A stretch of 64,000 bases of DNA from assembly GCF_900218015.1 (NCBI RefSeq), contig NZ_UFQQ01000022.1, positions 1 through 64,000 of the forward strand. The letters are read 5' to 3'. This document shows, piece by piece, positions 41,340 through 49,997 of the stretch. The notes below the pieces were generated by a model, which was not told where the DNA came from, did no database searches, and saw only the letters and a program-made list of their open reading frames with translations. A program made the translations under genes and the position numbers. Each line of letters begins with the position of its first letter. Position 1 is the stretch's first letter. This DNA is from Rhodopseudomonas pentothenatexigens (GTDB taxonomy: Bacteria; Pseudomonadota; Alphaproteobacteria; Rhizobiales; Xanthobacteraceae).

Positions 41340-42334
41340 CGGCCGGCCCTCATCACGCTGGCGAGGGTGGGCCATCCCGGCAGTTCGCCGGCGGCGTGGG
41401 CCGGCGCCGCGGTGCGCTCGGCGCCGCGCAGCTTGGCGGAGCGTGCGCGCGGATTGGCGGCGACTTCGGCATCGCCGGCCACGATCGGCCGCTTGGACAG
41501 CAGCGTGAAGCTCGGCGCCGCCTGCGCCAGCTCCGGCAGATGCCGCGAACCGCCGCCGGTCCGGCTGCGCTCGGCCAGGAAGGTCTTGACGATGCGGTCT
41601 TCCAGCGAATGGAACGACACCACCGCCAGCCGGCCGCCCGGCTTCAGCACCCGCTCGGCGGCGTCCAGCGCCTGATGCAATTCGTCGAGCTCTTCGTTGA
41701 CGAAGATCCGCAGGCCCTGGAACGTGCGGGTCGCCGGATGGATCTCGCCGGGCTTGGCGCGCACCACCTTGGCGACGATGTCGGCGAGCGCCTTGGTGGT
41801 GGTGATCGGCGCCTCGCCGCGCGCCGCCACGATGGCGCGGGCGACGTGGCGCGAATAGCGCTCCTCGCCGAAGATGTAGATGATGTTGGCGAGATCGGTT
41901 TCGGAGGCGCGCGCCACGACGTCGGCCGCGCTCGGGCCGTCGCGCCCCATCCGCATGTCGAGCGGCCCATCGAACCGGAACGAGAAGCCGCGCTCGGCCT
42001 GATCGAGCTGCATCGACGACACGCCGATATCCATCACCACGCCGTCGACCGTCGCGACGCCCTGCGCGGCGCAGACGTCCGCCAGATTGGAGAACCGGTC
42101 CTGCACCAGCGTCAGCCGGCCGGCCGCTTCGGCGACCAGCTCGGCACCGCCGGCGATCGCGGTCGGATCGCGGTCGATCGCGATCACCCGGCTGCCGGCG
42201 GTCTGCAGGATCAGCCGGGTATAGCCGCCCGCCCCGAACGTGCCGTCGAGATAGATCCCGCCGTCGCGCGGCGCGAGCAGTCCGACCGCCTCGGGCCCGA
42301 GCACCGGAACGTGCCGTGCAGCGGAACCGGTCAT
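41336..42334 (-). CDS. rsmH: 16S rRNA (cytosine1402-N4)-methyltransferase
   Basis: A 332-residue SAM enzyme (formerly MraW) that modifies the ribosomal P site. It shows [15 protein letters not shown] at the N-terminus, the SAM loop [14 protein letters not shown], the [18 protein letters not shown] motif and [15 protein letters not shown] at 42334 gives the usual start. It is the first gene of the division cluster here; no mraZ gene precedes it. Confidence 0.95.
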   Translation of the reverse strand: MTGSAARHVPVLGPEAVGLLAPRDGGIYLDGTFGAGGYTRLILQTAGSRVIAIDRDPTAIAGGAELVAEAAGRLTLVQDRFSNLADVCAAQGVATVDGVVMDIGVSSMQLDQAERGFSFRFDGPLDMRMGRDGPSAADVVARASETDLANIIYIFGEERYSRHVARAIVAARGEAPITTTKALADIVAKVVRAKPGEIHPATRTFQGLRIFVNEELDELHQALDAAERVLKPGGRLAVVSFHSLEDRIVKTFLAERSRTGGGSRHLPELAQAAPSFTLLSKRPIVAGDAEVAANPRARSAKLRGAERTAAPAHAAGELPGWPTLASVMRAGR

Positions 42335-42917
42335 GGCGATACCCCGGGCGCGCCGGGGCCGCGCCGGCCCCGCTTCGCGCGGACGCCGGACGGGCGGCCC
42401 ATCGGCTTGCTGCAGGGCAATCGGCCCATCATGCCTCGCCTCGTCCCATTGCGCCGGCGGGGCCCCGCGCCAGCCAGCCGAGACGACCGACCAACCCGGC
42501 GCTCCGCTTGGAATCTGGTGGAGTTCCATCGGCTTATGGGGCGTTACAGGAGAATTTGCCGGGGTTTTGGACACCGGCCGTTCACCTCTCAGTAACGGCG
42601 CTTACGCTTAAGAAACCGTTGACGGTCGGACGGTCCGTTCAGCCCAGAAATGACGCCCCCGGTCAGCCGCGCGTTTCGCTGCGCTGCAGGATGCGGAACC
42701 CGGCCTCGTCCACAGAAAATGGCGAAATCGTGAATACAGCGCGTTGCAGGAAGCGGCGGGGACTCAGATAGTAAATCGGAAGTTGCAGTCGGCGTTGATC
42801 AGCTTCGCCGTTGTCCTGCCAGTATTGAGTCGTCCGATGTTGTCAGGTTCGTTAGCGTCCGCTGGTCCGGAGTCGAAACGTCGACGCGCCCTCCCTTTGC
42901 CCAAGGGCATGGTGCCC
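42335..42917. other. Upstream region of the division cluster
   Basis: About 580 bases between divergent rsmH (minus) and the amidase gene (plus). No mraZ-like frame is found. It must hold the promoters of both. A TTAA-N7-TTGA word (42608-42622), one base off the CtrA consensus, lies about 275 bases before rsmH. The frames extending rsmH or the amidase into this region have no family character. Confidence 0.5.
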
Positions 42918-43703
42918 ATGCAGACCTTCACGCCCGACTCGTCGATGGTGTCCGATGTCATTCCCTCGCCCAATCATGGCGAACGGAACAAGGCGCGCCG
43001 GCCCGACATGATCGTGCTGCACTACACCGGCATGCCGGACGTCGAAGGCGCCCTGACGCGGCTGTGCAAGGCCGGCACCGAAGTGTCGGCGCATTACGTC
43101 GTGCTCGAAGACGGTCGCATCCTGCAATGCGTCCCGGAATCCAAGCGTGCCTGGCACGCCGGCGTCGCCTGCTGGGCCGGCGAGGAAGACATCAACTCCT
43201 GCTCGATCGGCATCGAGATCGTCAATCGCGGCCATGATTGGGGCTATCCGGATTTTCCGCTGCGCCAGATCGCGGCGGTGATCGCGCTGTGCCGCGGCAT
43301 CATCCTGCGCCGCGAGGTGCCGCCGCATCGCGTCGTCGGCCATTCCGACGTCGCTCCGGCGCGCAAGAAGGACCCCGGCGAAAAATTCCCGTGGCGGTCG
43401 CTCGCCGCCTCCGGAGTCGGCCTGTGGGTCGAGCCGGCGCGGATCGTGCCGGGTCCGGCGCTGAAGCAAGGCGCCGAGGGCGACGACGTGCGGCTGATGC
43501 AGCAGGCGCTGGCCGATTACGGCTACCGCGTCCCGGTCAACGGCAGCTACGACCACGCCACCACCGACGTCGTCACCGCGTTCCAGCGCCACTTCCGCCC
43601 CGACAAGGTCGACGGCATCGCCGACGCCTCGACGCTGGCGACGCTGCACGCGCTGCTCGCACGCCTCCCGATCGAAGCCCGCGCGGTCGCGGCGCTGGGC
43701 TAA
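42918..43703 (+). CDS. N-acetylmuramoyl-L-alanine amidase with peptidoglycan-binding domain
   Basis: A 261-residue AmpD/AmiD-like zinc amidase. The Amidase_2 domain has IVLHYTGMP (first zinc histidine), HYVVLEDGRILQCVPE, SIGIEIVN and HRVVGHSDVAPARKKDPG (the other zinc histidine and the aspartate that completes the site). A C-terminal PG_binding_1 domain (about 185-250, GDDVRLMQQALADYGY) follows. No clear signal peptide begins at this start; longer starts exist (42837, 42909), and the first would add a hydrophobic stretch, so location is open. AAGGG lies 10 bases before ATG 42918. It would recycle or trim cell-wall fragments. Confidence 0.88.
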   Translation: MQTFTPDSSMVSDVIPSPNHGERNKARRPDMIVLHYTGMPDVEGALTRLCKAGTEVSAHYVVLEDGRILQCVPESKRAWHAGVACWAGEEDINSCSIGIEIVNRGHDWGYPDFPLRQIAAVIALCRGIILRREVPPHRVVGHSDVAPARKKDPGEKFPWRSLAASGVGLWVEPARIVPGPALKQGAEGDDVRLMQQALADYGYRVPVNGSYDHATTDVVTAFQRHFRPDKVDGIADASTLATLHALLARLPIEARAVAALG

Positions 43704-43728
43704 CCGTTTCCTCCACGCCACTTGCGGC

Positions 43729-43757
43729 TTGACGATCGCGGCCCGAGCCCGCATGGC
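43729..43757 (+). promoter_or_regulatory. Possible rnpB promoter
   Basis: TTGACG (43729-43734) as -35 and a weak CATGGC (43752-43757) as -10, 17 bases apart, would start transcription about 43764-43768, where the folded RNA begins. Confidence 0.4.
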
Positions 43758-43767
43758 TTGCCGCGTC

Positions 43768-44246
43768 AGTCGGCCGGACGGCCGCTCCGGCAAGCGCCGA
43801 AAGGCCGCCGGGGAGGAAAGTCCGGGCTCCATCGACATACGGTGCCGGATAACGTCCGGCGGGGGCGACCCCAGGGAAAGTGCCACAGAGAACGAACCGC
43901 CCGCCTACGCCCCTTCGGGGCTTCGGTGCGACAAGCCCCCGGGCCTGCCGCGCCATAGCAGCGCAAGCTGCGACGGCGGGTAAGGGTGAAAAGGTGCGGT
44001 AAGAGCGCACCGCGTCGCCGGCAACGGAGACGGCATGGTAAACCCCACCGGGAGCAAAACCGAATAGGGACGGCATCGCGGATAGTTCGCTGCTTGCAGC
44101 GATAACTCCGCAGGGCGATGTCAGGCTCGCCGTCCGGGTAGGTTGCTCGAGGCGCTGTGCAAACAGCGTCCCAGAGGAATGGCCGTCGCGTAGTGCCTGC
44201 GCAAGCGGGCGCTGCCCTCCAGAACCCGGCTTACAGGCCGGCTGAT
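43768..44246 (+). ncRNA. rnpB: RNase P RNA (class A)
   Basis: The catalytic RNA that matures tRNA 5' ends, about 480 bases. Conserved parts are plain: gaggaaagtccgggctcc near the 5' end (about 43812), gggaaagtgccacagagaac (about 43875), gtaaaccccaccgggagc, agaggaatggccgtc and the 3' ccagaacccggcttac. The terminal helix pairs agtcggcc (43768) with ggccggct (44237-44244). The exact ends are estimated from this pairing. Small open frames over it on either strand are not genes. Confidence 0.95.
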
Positions 44247-44258
44247 ACTTGATCCATG

Positions 44259-44286
44259 AAGGGCTCGGCCGAAACGCCGGGCCCTT
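44259..44286. terminator. Hairpin after rnpB
   Basis: Stem aagggc-cggc with gccg-gccctt, one unpaired base on each side and a short loop. It lies between rnpB and the convergent small-protein genes. The T run after it is weak (ttcgcctatt), so it may be a processing or bidirectional stop. Confidence 0.5.
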
Positions 44287-44289
44287 CGC

Positions 44290-44475
44290 CTATTCGCCCG
44301 GCGGCATGTAGCGACGCGTCGTACCCAAAAAGCGACTCCCGCCAGCACTTGCGGCGAGCTTCTCAGCGCGCTCCACGCCGCGGCGGTCGAGCCAAGCCTC
44401 GACCAGTCCGACCACCGCCATAACCGCCGCCAACACAACCGGCGACATGAGTGCAAACCACTGAAAGGCCGTCAT
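44290..44475 (-). CDS. Small membrane protein (61 aa)
   Basis: One hydrophobic segment (about residues 5-27) followed by a charged tail (LDRRGVERAEKLAASAGG). ATG at 44475 overlaps the stop of the gene upstream by 4 bases (ATGA), which is the main reason to believe it is real. I do not recognise the family. Its position right after a pair partner of similar size suggests they work together. Confidence 0.55.
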   Translation of the reverse strand: MTAFQWFALMSPVVLAAVMAVVGLVEAWLDRRGVERAEKLAASAGGSRFLGTTRRYMPPGE

Positions 44476-44714
44476 TCCTCAAGCCCTCCAAGAGCCCATC
44501 GCCCCGCAAAACGTAGGAACACACCGGCAGCAATGCAAACGAGAAAACCAACGGTGCGGGAAAAATCATCGGCCGCAGCAGCCGTGGTTCCGTAGATGAT
44601 CGTCCAGAATGGCGACAGAAATCCGGCGACCAACACCGCTATCGACGCGTTATTATACCACGTTGCACGCAGCTTCCGTCGTTCATTCCGGACCAATTTG
44701 TTCGGCTCGGCCAT
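44472..44714 (-). CDS. Small membrane protein (80 aa)
   Basis: A basic N-terminus with NERRKLRATWYNNASIAVLV, then two hydrophobic segments (about 22-45 and 55-75). N-termini with ERRKLxAxxxN followed by two helices recur in small alphaproteobacterial membrane proteins of unknown role. The local GC content looks lower than in the neighbours, hinting at acquisition. It is the first of a two-gene unit with 44290-44475. Confidence 0.6.
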   Translation of the reverse strand: MAEPNKLVRNERRKLRATWYNNASIAVLVAGFLSPFWTIIYGTTAAAADDFSRTVGFLVCIAAGVFLRFAGRWALGGLEE

Positions 44715-44792
44715 GTCGCGCTCCTATCGCTATCGTAGGAGAGGACATCGCGGACGGCTATTCTTCTAACGAGGGAAGTTGCGCTGAGTGTC

Positions 44793-46388
44793 TCAATGCC
44801 CCCCGCCGCCCGCCGCGGCCATCGGGTTGGCCGGCTTGGCGAGCAGGAACACCAGCGTGCTGAGTCCGAGGTAGAAGATCGTCAGCAGGAAGAACGCGTC
44901 GCCGTAACTCATCACCACCGCCTGGCGGTGGACGATGCTGCTGAGCTGTTTCAGCGCCATCATCGAGGCGTCGCCCATGCCCTGGAAGCGCTGGGTGAAG
45001 GTGTTGAGCAGTTCGACCGCCTGGGCGTTGCCCCAGGTCACCTTGTCGTGCAGCCGGGAGATGTGGAAGTCGGTGCGGCCGTCGAGCGCGGTGTTGATCA
45101 GCGCCAGTCCGAGCGCGCCGCCGAGGTTGCGGGTCAGGTTGAACAGGCCGGAGGCGTTCTTGACCCGGTGCGGCGGCAGCGTGCCGAGCGCGATGTTGTT
45201 GACCGGCACCATCGCCATCATCATGCCGACGCCGCGGAAGATCTGCGGCCACAAGAGCTCGTAGAAATCGAAGTCGCGGGTGATCCAGGTCATCTGCCAG
45301 GTGCCGCCGGCGAACAACAGCAGCCCGACCGCGATCAGGATCCGCATGTCGACCAGCGCCATCAGCCGGCCGACCAGCGGCGCCGACAGGAACATCGCGA
45401 TGCCGGAGACGAACATCGTCTCGCCGATCATCAGCGCGCTGTAGCCGCGCACTTCGGCCAGATAGCGCGGGTAGATGTAGGTCAGGCCGTACAGCCCTAT
45501 GCCGACGCAGAACTGGAACATGCAGCCGATCGCGAAATTGCGGTCGGTGAAGGCGCGGATGTCGACGATCGGCTCGCGCGCGGTCAGCACCCGCCAGAAG
45601 AATGCCACCGCCGACACCACGCCGACGATCGCGAAAATGAAGATCGACTCGTCGTTGAACCAGTCGTTGCGCGGCCCCTCTTCCAGCACGTATTCGAGCG
45701 AGCCGAGAAAGCCGGCCATGAAGCCGAGCCCCCACCAGTCGAAATGATCGAGCAGCTCGTAATGCGGCTCGTCGAAATCGACCAGCGCCAGCACGCCGAT
45801 GGTGATCAGCACGCCGGGCACGACGTTGATGAAGAACAGCCAGTGCCACGACATCAGGTCGGTGATGTAGCCCCCGACCGTGGGCCCGATGGTCGGCGCC
45901 AGCGTCGCGACCAGGCCGATGATCGGGCCGACCATGTTGAACTTGGAGCGCGGGAACACCGTATAGGCCGAGGCGAACACGGTCGGGATCATGCCGGCGC
46001 CGAGGAAGCCCTGGATCGCCCGCCACACGATCATCTCGGCAATCGACGAGGTGAAACCGCACATCAGGCTGGCGAAGGTGAAGCCGGCCGCGGAGATCGC
46101 GAACAGGTTGCGGGTGCCGAGCGCGCGCGACAGGAAGCCGGACAGCGGGATCGCGATCACTTCGGCGATCAGATAGGCGGTCTGCACCCACGAGACTTCG
46201 CTCGACGACGCCGACAGGCCGGCTTGGATTTCCGACAGCGACGCCGAGACGATCTGGATGTCCAGGATCGCCATGAACATCCCGAACACCATGATCAAGA
46301 ACGCGATCAGCCGGCTCGCCGGAACATGCTCCGACGGCTCGGCGGGCGCTTGGGCTGGTGCTGCGTCAGCGGTGGTCGATGCCGACAT
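44793..46388 (-). CDS. emrB: DHA2-family MFS multidrug exporter (EmrB/QacA type)
   Basis: A 531-residue, fourteen-segment proton antiporter. It shows the DHA2 pattern ILDIQIVSASLSEIQ in helix 1, SWVQTAYLIAEVIAIPLSGF, and motif C in helix 5 (TIGPTVGGYI). ATG at 46388 has GAGGA 7 bases upstream. It should form a tripartite pump with the adaptor encoded 150 bases upstream and an outer membrane channel not in the window. A family C palindrome lies between the two genes. Its 1029-codon antisense frame is a shadow. Confidence 0.92.
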   Translation of the reverse strand: MSASTTADAAPAQAPAEPSEHVPASRLIAFLIMVFGMFMAILDIQIVSASLSEIQAGLSASSSEVSWVQTAYLIAEVIAIPLSGFLSRALGTRNLFAISAAGFTFASLMCGFTSSIAEMIVWRAIQGFLGAGMIPTVFASAYTVFPRSKFNMVGPIIGLVATLAPTIGPTVGGYITDLMSWHWLFFINVVPGVLITIGVLALVDFDEPHYELLDHFDWWGLGFMAGFLGSLEYVLEEGPRNDWFNDESIFIFAIVGVVSAVAFFWRVLTAREPIVDIRAFTDRNFAIGCMFQFCVGIGLYGLTYIYPRYLAEVRGYSALMIGETMFVSGIAMFLSAPLVGRLMALVDMRILIAVGLLLFAGGTWQMTWITRDFDFYELLWPQIFRGVGMMMAMVPVNNIALGTLPPHRVKNASGLFNLTRNLGGALGLALINTALDGRTDFHISRLHDKVTWGNAQAVELLNTFTQRFQGMGDASMMALKQLSSIVHRQAVVMSYGDAFFLLTIFYLGLSTLVFLLAKPANPMAAAGGGGH

Positions 46389-46421
46389 CGGCAAGTCCTC
46401 GGAGGAGTTCGCTCGTCCTCA

Positions 46422-46512
46422 TCGTCATGGCCGGGCTCGTCCCGGCCATCCACGTCTTTGTTGCAGCGATCTCAGTCGGGCGTGGATGCCCGGCACAAGG
46501 CCGGGCATGACG
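46422..46512. repeat. Palindromic repeat, family C, between emrA and emrB
   Basis: Inverted arms gtcatggccggg and cccggcatgac-like (gccgggcatgac at the far end) with a shared internal block. 38 bases from about 46424 are identical to the copy at 56738. It falls in the gap between the two pump genes. Confidence 0.85.
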
Positions 46513-46541
46513 AATGGTTGGCGCCCCGGCTGATCGGCCGC

Positions 46542-47813
46542 TTACTCGCCCGTCCGGGTGTCGACGTCGACATACACCGACATGCCGGCGCGCAGCAGGT
46601 TTTCGCCTGCCACGTCGGCGGGGACGCGGATGCGGACCGGGACGCGCTGCACGATCTTGGTGAAGTTGCCGGTGGCGTTGTCGGGCGGCAGCAGCGTGAA
46701 CACCTGCCCGGCGGCCGGCGACAGGCTGTCGACGATGCCTTCGATCTTGCGGCTGGAATAGGCGTCGACCGAGATCGCCACCTTCTGGCCCGGCTTCAGC
46801 CGGCGAAGCTGGGTCTCCTTGAAATTGGCGTCGATATACACGCCGTCGAGCGGCACGATGTTGGCCATCCGCTGGCCGGCATTGATGAAGTCGCCGACAT
46901 TGACCAGCCTGTTGGAGAACACGCCGGTCACCGGCGCCCGCACATTGGTGAAGGCGAGATCGCGTTCGGCCTTGGCCAGCGCGCTCTGCAGTTCGACGAG
47001 CTGGGCGCGGGCTTCCGCCTGCTGCGCCTTGGTCACTTCGACGTTGTCGCGGGCGGCGTCGAACGCGGCCTTGGCGGCGGCCACCGAAGCGATGGTCTGA
47101 TCGCGGCTCGCCTGCGAGGTTTCGAACACCGCGCGCGAGGCGAAGCCCTTGGTCGAGAGCGCCTGCTGGCGATCGAAATCCAGCGCCGCGCGCCTGGCTG
47201 CGGCCTCGGCGGAGTCGAGCTGCGCCTGGGCCTGCTCCACCGCGCTCTGCTGCGCGGCGATCTGGCGGCCGATCCGCGCGATGGTGGCTTCCTGGGTGCC
47301 GATCTTGGCGCGGGCGGTGTCGACCGCGATCTTGTAGTCGCCGTCGTCGATCCGGAACACGACGTCGCCGGCCTTCACCTCGGAATTGTCGCGCGGCAGG
47401 ATCGCTGCGAGGTGACCCGAAACCCGGGCGCCGAGCGTGGTGTTGTTGGCGCGGACATAGGCGTCGTCGGTCCCGACCATGAAGCGGCCGACCAGCATGT
47501 ATTGCGTGCCGAAATAACCGAGCGCCGCCAGCGCCGCGATGCCGACGCCGATCAGCACGAACTTCTTCTTGCCGGGCGGCTTGGCGGCGGCGGGACGCGC
47601 CGGCGGCGCGATCGGTTCCGACTCGGTTTCGGGCTCCGGCGGATCGGCGAGCTTCAGCGTCGACGGATCTTCCAGCAGCGAGCGCAGCGCCTCGGCCTGC
47701 GACGGCGCGGTTTGCGACGGCGCCGCACTCGCCTGCGCACCGGCGGCGGGCACCGCCTCCCCGTTCTCCGGATCGGGGCGCAGCACGCGGGCAGCCTGGT
47801 CGCGTCCGGACAT
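46542..47813 (-). CDS. emrA: HlyD-family membrane fusion protein (EmrA type)
   Basis: A 423-residue periplasmic adaptor. A long proline/alanine-rich cytoplasmic N-terminus (about 80 residues), unusual for EmrA, precedes one membrane segment (about 84-105). The VGTDDAYVRANN motif then starts the barrel/lipoyl part, followed by an alpha-helical hairpin (about 160-265), the second lipoyl half (NVRAPVTGVFSNRLVNVGD) and the beta-barrel end (DANFKETQLRRLKPGQ). It is divergent from the TetR gene across a perfect palindrome, which implies repression by that regulator. Confidence 0.92.
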   Translation of the reverse strand: MSGRDQAARVLRPDPENGEAVPAAGAQASAAPSQTAPSQAEALRSLLEDPSTLKLADPPEPETESEPIAPPARPAAAKPPGKKKFVLIGVGIAALAALGYFGTQYMLVGRFMVGTDDAYVRANNTTLGARVSGHLAAILPRDNSEVKAGDVVFRIDDGDYKIAVDTARAKIGTQEATIARIGRQIAAQQSAVEQAQAQLDSAEAAARRAALDFDRQQALSTKGFASRAVFETSQASRDQTIASVAAAKAAFDAARDNVEVTKAQQAEARAQLVELQSALAKAERDLAFTNVRAPVTGVFSNRLVNVGDFINAGQRMANIVPLDGVYIDANFKETQLRRLKPGQKVAISVDAYSSRKIEGIVDSLSPAAGQVFTLLPPDNATGNFTKIVQRVPVRIRVPADVAGENLLRAGMSVYVDVDTRTGE

Positions 47814-47887
47814 CGAGGTCTCCTGAAATCAGCTCGCGCGAAAAGCGCTGCCCGGACGGTAGCCCTGGCAGGTATTCTCGTCTAGCA

Positions 47888-47908
47888 TTGACCGAACGGT
47901 TCGGTCAA
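47888..47908. promoter_or_regulatory. Operator palindrome for the TetR regulator
   Basis: Two perfect 10-base arms, TTGACCGAAC and GTTCGGTCAA, around a single central base, placed 75 bases upstream of emrA and 83 bases upstream of the tetR gene. Position and symmetry are those of a TetR-family operator controlling both divergent genes. Confidence 0.85.
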
Positions 47909-47990
47909 CCTACTATCTGACATCAGGGTAGCAGGTGAGCGTTTCTGCTCATGCTCCACCGCCCGTGATTTCGCAGGACAGGCTGAACCA

Positions 47991-48638
47991 ATGGTTGCGA
48001 CAGCATCGGTGGCGCCGCTTCACAGCGACGACGACAGCGCCAAGCGACGCCAGATCCTCGAGGGCGCCCGCGCGGTGTTTCTGGAATTCGGCTTCGACGG
48101 CGCCAGCATGGGCGAGATCGCCCGCGCCGCCGGCGTCTCCAAGGGCACGCTGTACGTGTACTTCGCCGATAAGAACTCGCTGTTCTGCGAGATCGTCGAG
48201 CAGGAGAGCCTGGTGCAGGGGATGCTGTCGTTCGACTTCGTTGCGGATCGCGGCATCGAAGCGACGCTCCAGGCGTTCGGCAACGCCTATATCGGATTGA
48301 TCTGCAATCCGCGCGGCGCCTCGGCGATCCGCACCGTGATGGCGATCGCCGAGCGGATGCCGGACATCGGCCGGCGCTACTACGAGCGGGTGATCGCCAA
48401 CACCATCGGCCGGTTCGCGCGCTATCTGGAAGGACAGGTCGCGGCGGGCGCGCTGGCGATCGAGGATTGCGAACTCGCCGCCGCGCAGTTCATGCAAGCC
48501 TGTCAGGCGACGCTGTTCCTGCCGTTCATTTTTCAGACCGCCGAGCCGCCCTCCCCGCAGCGGATCTCCGGCGTCGTCGACAGCGCGACGCGGATGTTTC
48601 TCGCGGCCTACCGGGCGGAGCCGGGCGCCGGATCCTGA
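47991..48638 (+). CDS. TetR-family transcriptional regulator
   Basis: A 215-residue repressor. N-terminal HTH domain (about 18-65: [40 protein letters not shown]) and a larger ligand/dimer domain, like AcrR-type regulators of efflux pumps. It likely represses emrA-emrB and itself through the palindrome at 47888-47908 and is released by a pump substrate. ATG at 47991 puts the HTH at the usual distance. Confidence 0.93.
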   Translation: MVATASVAPLHSDDDSAKRRQILEGARAVFLEFGFDGASMGEIARAAGVSKGTLYVYFADKNSLFCEIVEQESLVQGMLSFDFVADRGIEATLQAFGNAYIGLICNPRGASAIRTVMAIAERMPDIGRRYYERVIANTIGRFARYLEGQVAAGALAIEDCELAAAQFMQACQATLFLPFIFQTAEPPSPQRISGVVDSATRMFLAAYRAEPGAGS

Positions 48639-49874
48639 CTAATCGTCCTCGGCCTCGTCGCGGTCGACCTTGTGGCGCGAGGCGCTGCGGCTGATCGAGC
48701 CGGTGACGCCGTTCCAGCCGGGGCCGCTGCTGCCGGCATAGGGATTACGCTGCTGCAGCCGCTGGGCGATCACTTCGCCGGGCACCGCGGCCGGCTTGCA
48801 GATCGAGCGCAGGTTGCGCCGGCGCATCAGGTCGACGTGGATGTGATCGTAGTGATACACGTTCGAGCCCGGTGCCAGCACCGTGTTGAACACCCGGCAC
48901 GCCGAATCCTGGACATCGTGCAGGAACGCCTGCTCCTCCGGCAATCCGCGCCAGCCGCCCTTGACGGTGATGCGGCGGCCGTCGGCCAGCACGAAGGCCG
49001 AGATGTCGAGCGCGTTGCCGAACGCGTGCTCGGAGATGTGCGCGTTCGGATTGCCGTTCATGCCGCGACAGGAATACGCCGAGATCTGCTTGATCTCGAC
49101 CACCCGCATGCCGAACCAGCGCATCGCCGCCGGCTGCACCGATTCCGCCAGCCAGCGATCCAGCGCCGACACGATCGGACACGCCAGCGTCGCGGTCGGC
49201 TTGATCGCAACCGGGCCGACCGAACCGGTGACGCCGCCCTGCTGCGCCGGGCCGAGCCGCGGCAGCGGGCGCTCGTCGACGCCCGGATAGCGCGGGGGCG
49301 GCGAATAGTTGCGGTCGTGCGGATAGCCGGTGACGTTCTCGGCCGGAGGCCGCCCGGCTGCAGGCTCGCCCTCCGGCGGCAATTCGATGTCGTCCTGAGA
49401 GGGCACCACGCCGGGCGCGTTGAGCGAGACCGGACCGTTGCCGTAGCCGGTTTGCGGCGCGCCGTAGCCGGCCTGTGGCTGTGCGCCGTAGTTCGGCGCC
49501 CGCGCCGGAGGCTCGCCGTAACCGCGATGCGTGGTCGCGTAGTTCGGTTGCGGCTGGGCGCCGGGCCAGCGCGGCTGGCTGGTGCCGCCGATCGATCCCG
49601 GCGGCCGCAGATCGTCGGCATAGCCGATCGCGCCGGCTTCGCCGAGCGCCGCCACCTTCAGCGGAAACTCGGCGCCGCAGACGCCGGGGCCGGAAATCGG
49701 ATCGATCCGGACCACGTCCGGCCCTTCCTTGACGGCGCCCGATTTCAGGCACGCGATCTCGGCCTCGGCCCGCCACGGTTCGCGTTCGGCGATCTGAAAC
49801 AGACCGCGGCCGCAACCCGCGAGCGACACGAGGACGAAGGAGCCGACGAGATACAAACGAACTCCGCGCGTCAT
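48639..49874 (-). CDS. Extensin-family lipoprotein with LAS-peptidase signature
   Basis: A 411-residue envelope lipoprotein. The signal peptide ends in lipobox SLAGC (lipid cysteine 21). A cysteine-containing segment, a long Pro/Gly/Tyr/Gln-rich disordered middle (about 100-235) and a C-terminal extensin_C-type domain follow. That domain holds SEHAFGNALDI, fitting SxHxxGxAxD of the LAS (VanX/MepA) zinc peptidases, and YHYDHIHVDL with the later HxH. The family name comes from plant-like repeats and gives no function; the residues suggest a peptidoglycan peptidase. ATG at 49874 begins the signal peptide. Confidence 0.82.
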   Translation of the reverse strand: MTRGVRLYLVGSFVLVSLAGCGRGLFQIAEREPWRAEAEIACLKSGAVKEGPDVVRIDPISGPGVCGAEFPLKVAALGEAGAIGYADDLRPPGSIGGTSQPRWPGAQPQPNYATTHRGYGEPPARAPNYGAQPQAGYGAPQTGYGNGPVSLNAPGVVPSQDDIELPPEGEPAAGRPPAENVTGYPHDRNYSPPPRYPGVDERPLPRLGPAQQGGVTGSVGPVAIKPTATLACPIVSALDRWLAESVQPAAMRWFGMRVVEIKQISAYSCRGMNGNPNAHISEHAFGNALDISAFVLADGRRITVKGGWRGLPEEQAFLHDVQDSACRVFNTVLAPGSNVYHYDHIHVDLMRRRNLRSICKPAAVPGEVIAQRLQQRNPYAGSSGPGWNGVTGSISRSASRHKVDRDEAEDD

Positions 49875-49997
49875 CCGCGCACAGTCCACCAATCTGATTA
49901 AAGAGAATTGAACGGTATCGGGCGACGATTCGTTAACTATGCGCGGCGCCGCGGAGCGCACTGCTCCGCAGCGCCGCGATGTCGCCGTACTCGCCGA

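Noticed and set aside
43722-44456. Several 60-170 codon frames over rnpB
   Set aside because: The region is RNase P RNA with clear conserved elements; the frames are chance.
44796-47885. 1029-codon open frame on the plus strand
   Set aside because: It runs antisense to emrB and emrA in a very GC-rich region, has shadow composition (His/Arg/Glu/Gln-rich, no domains), and the minus-strand genes show clear families.
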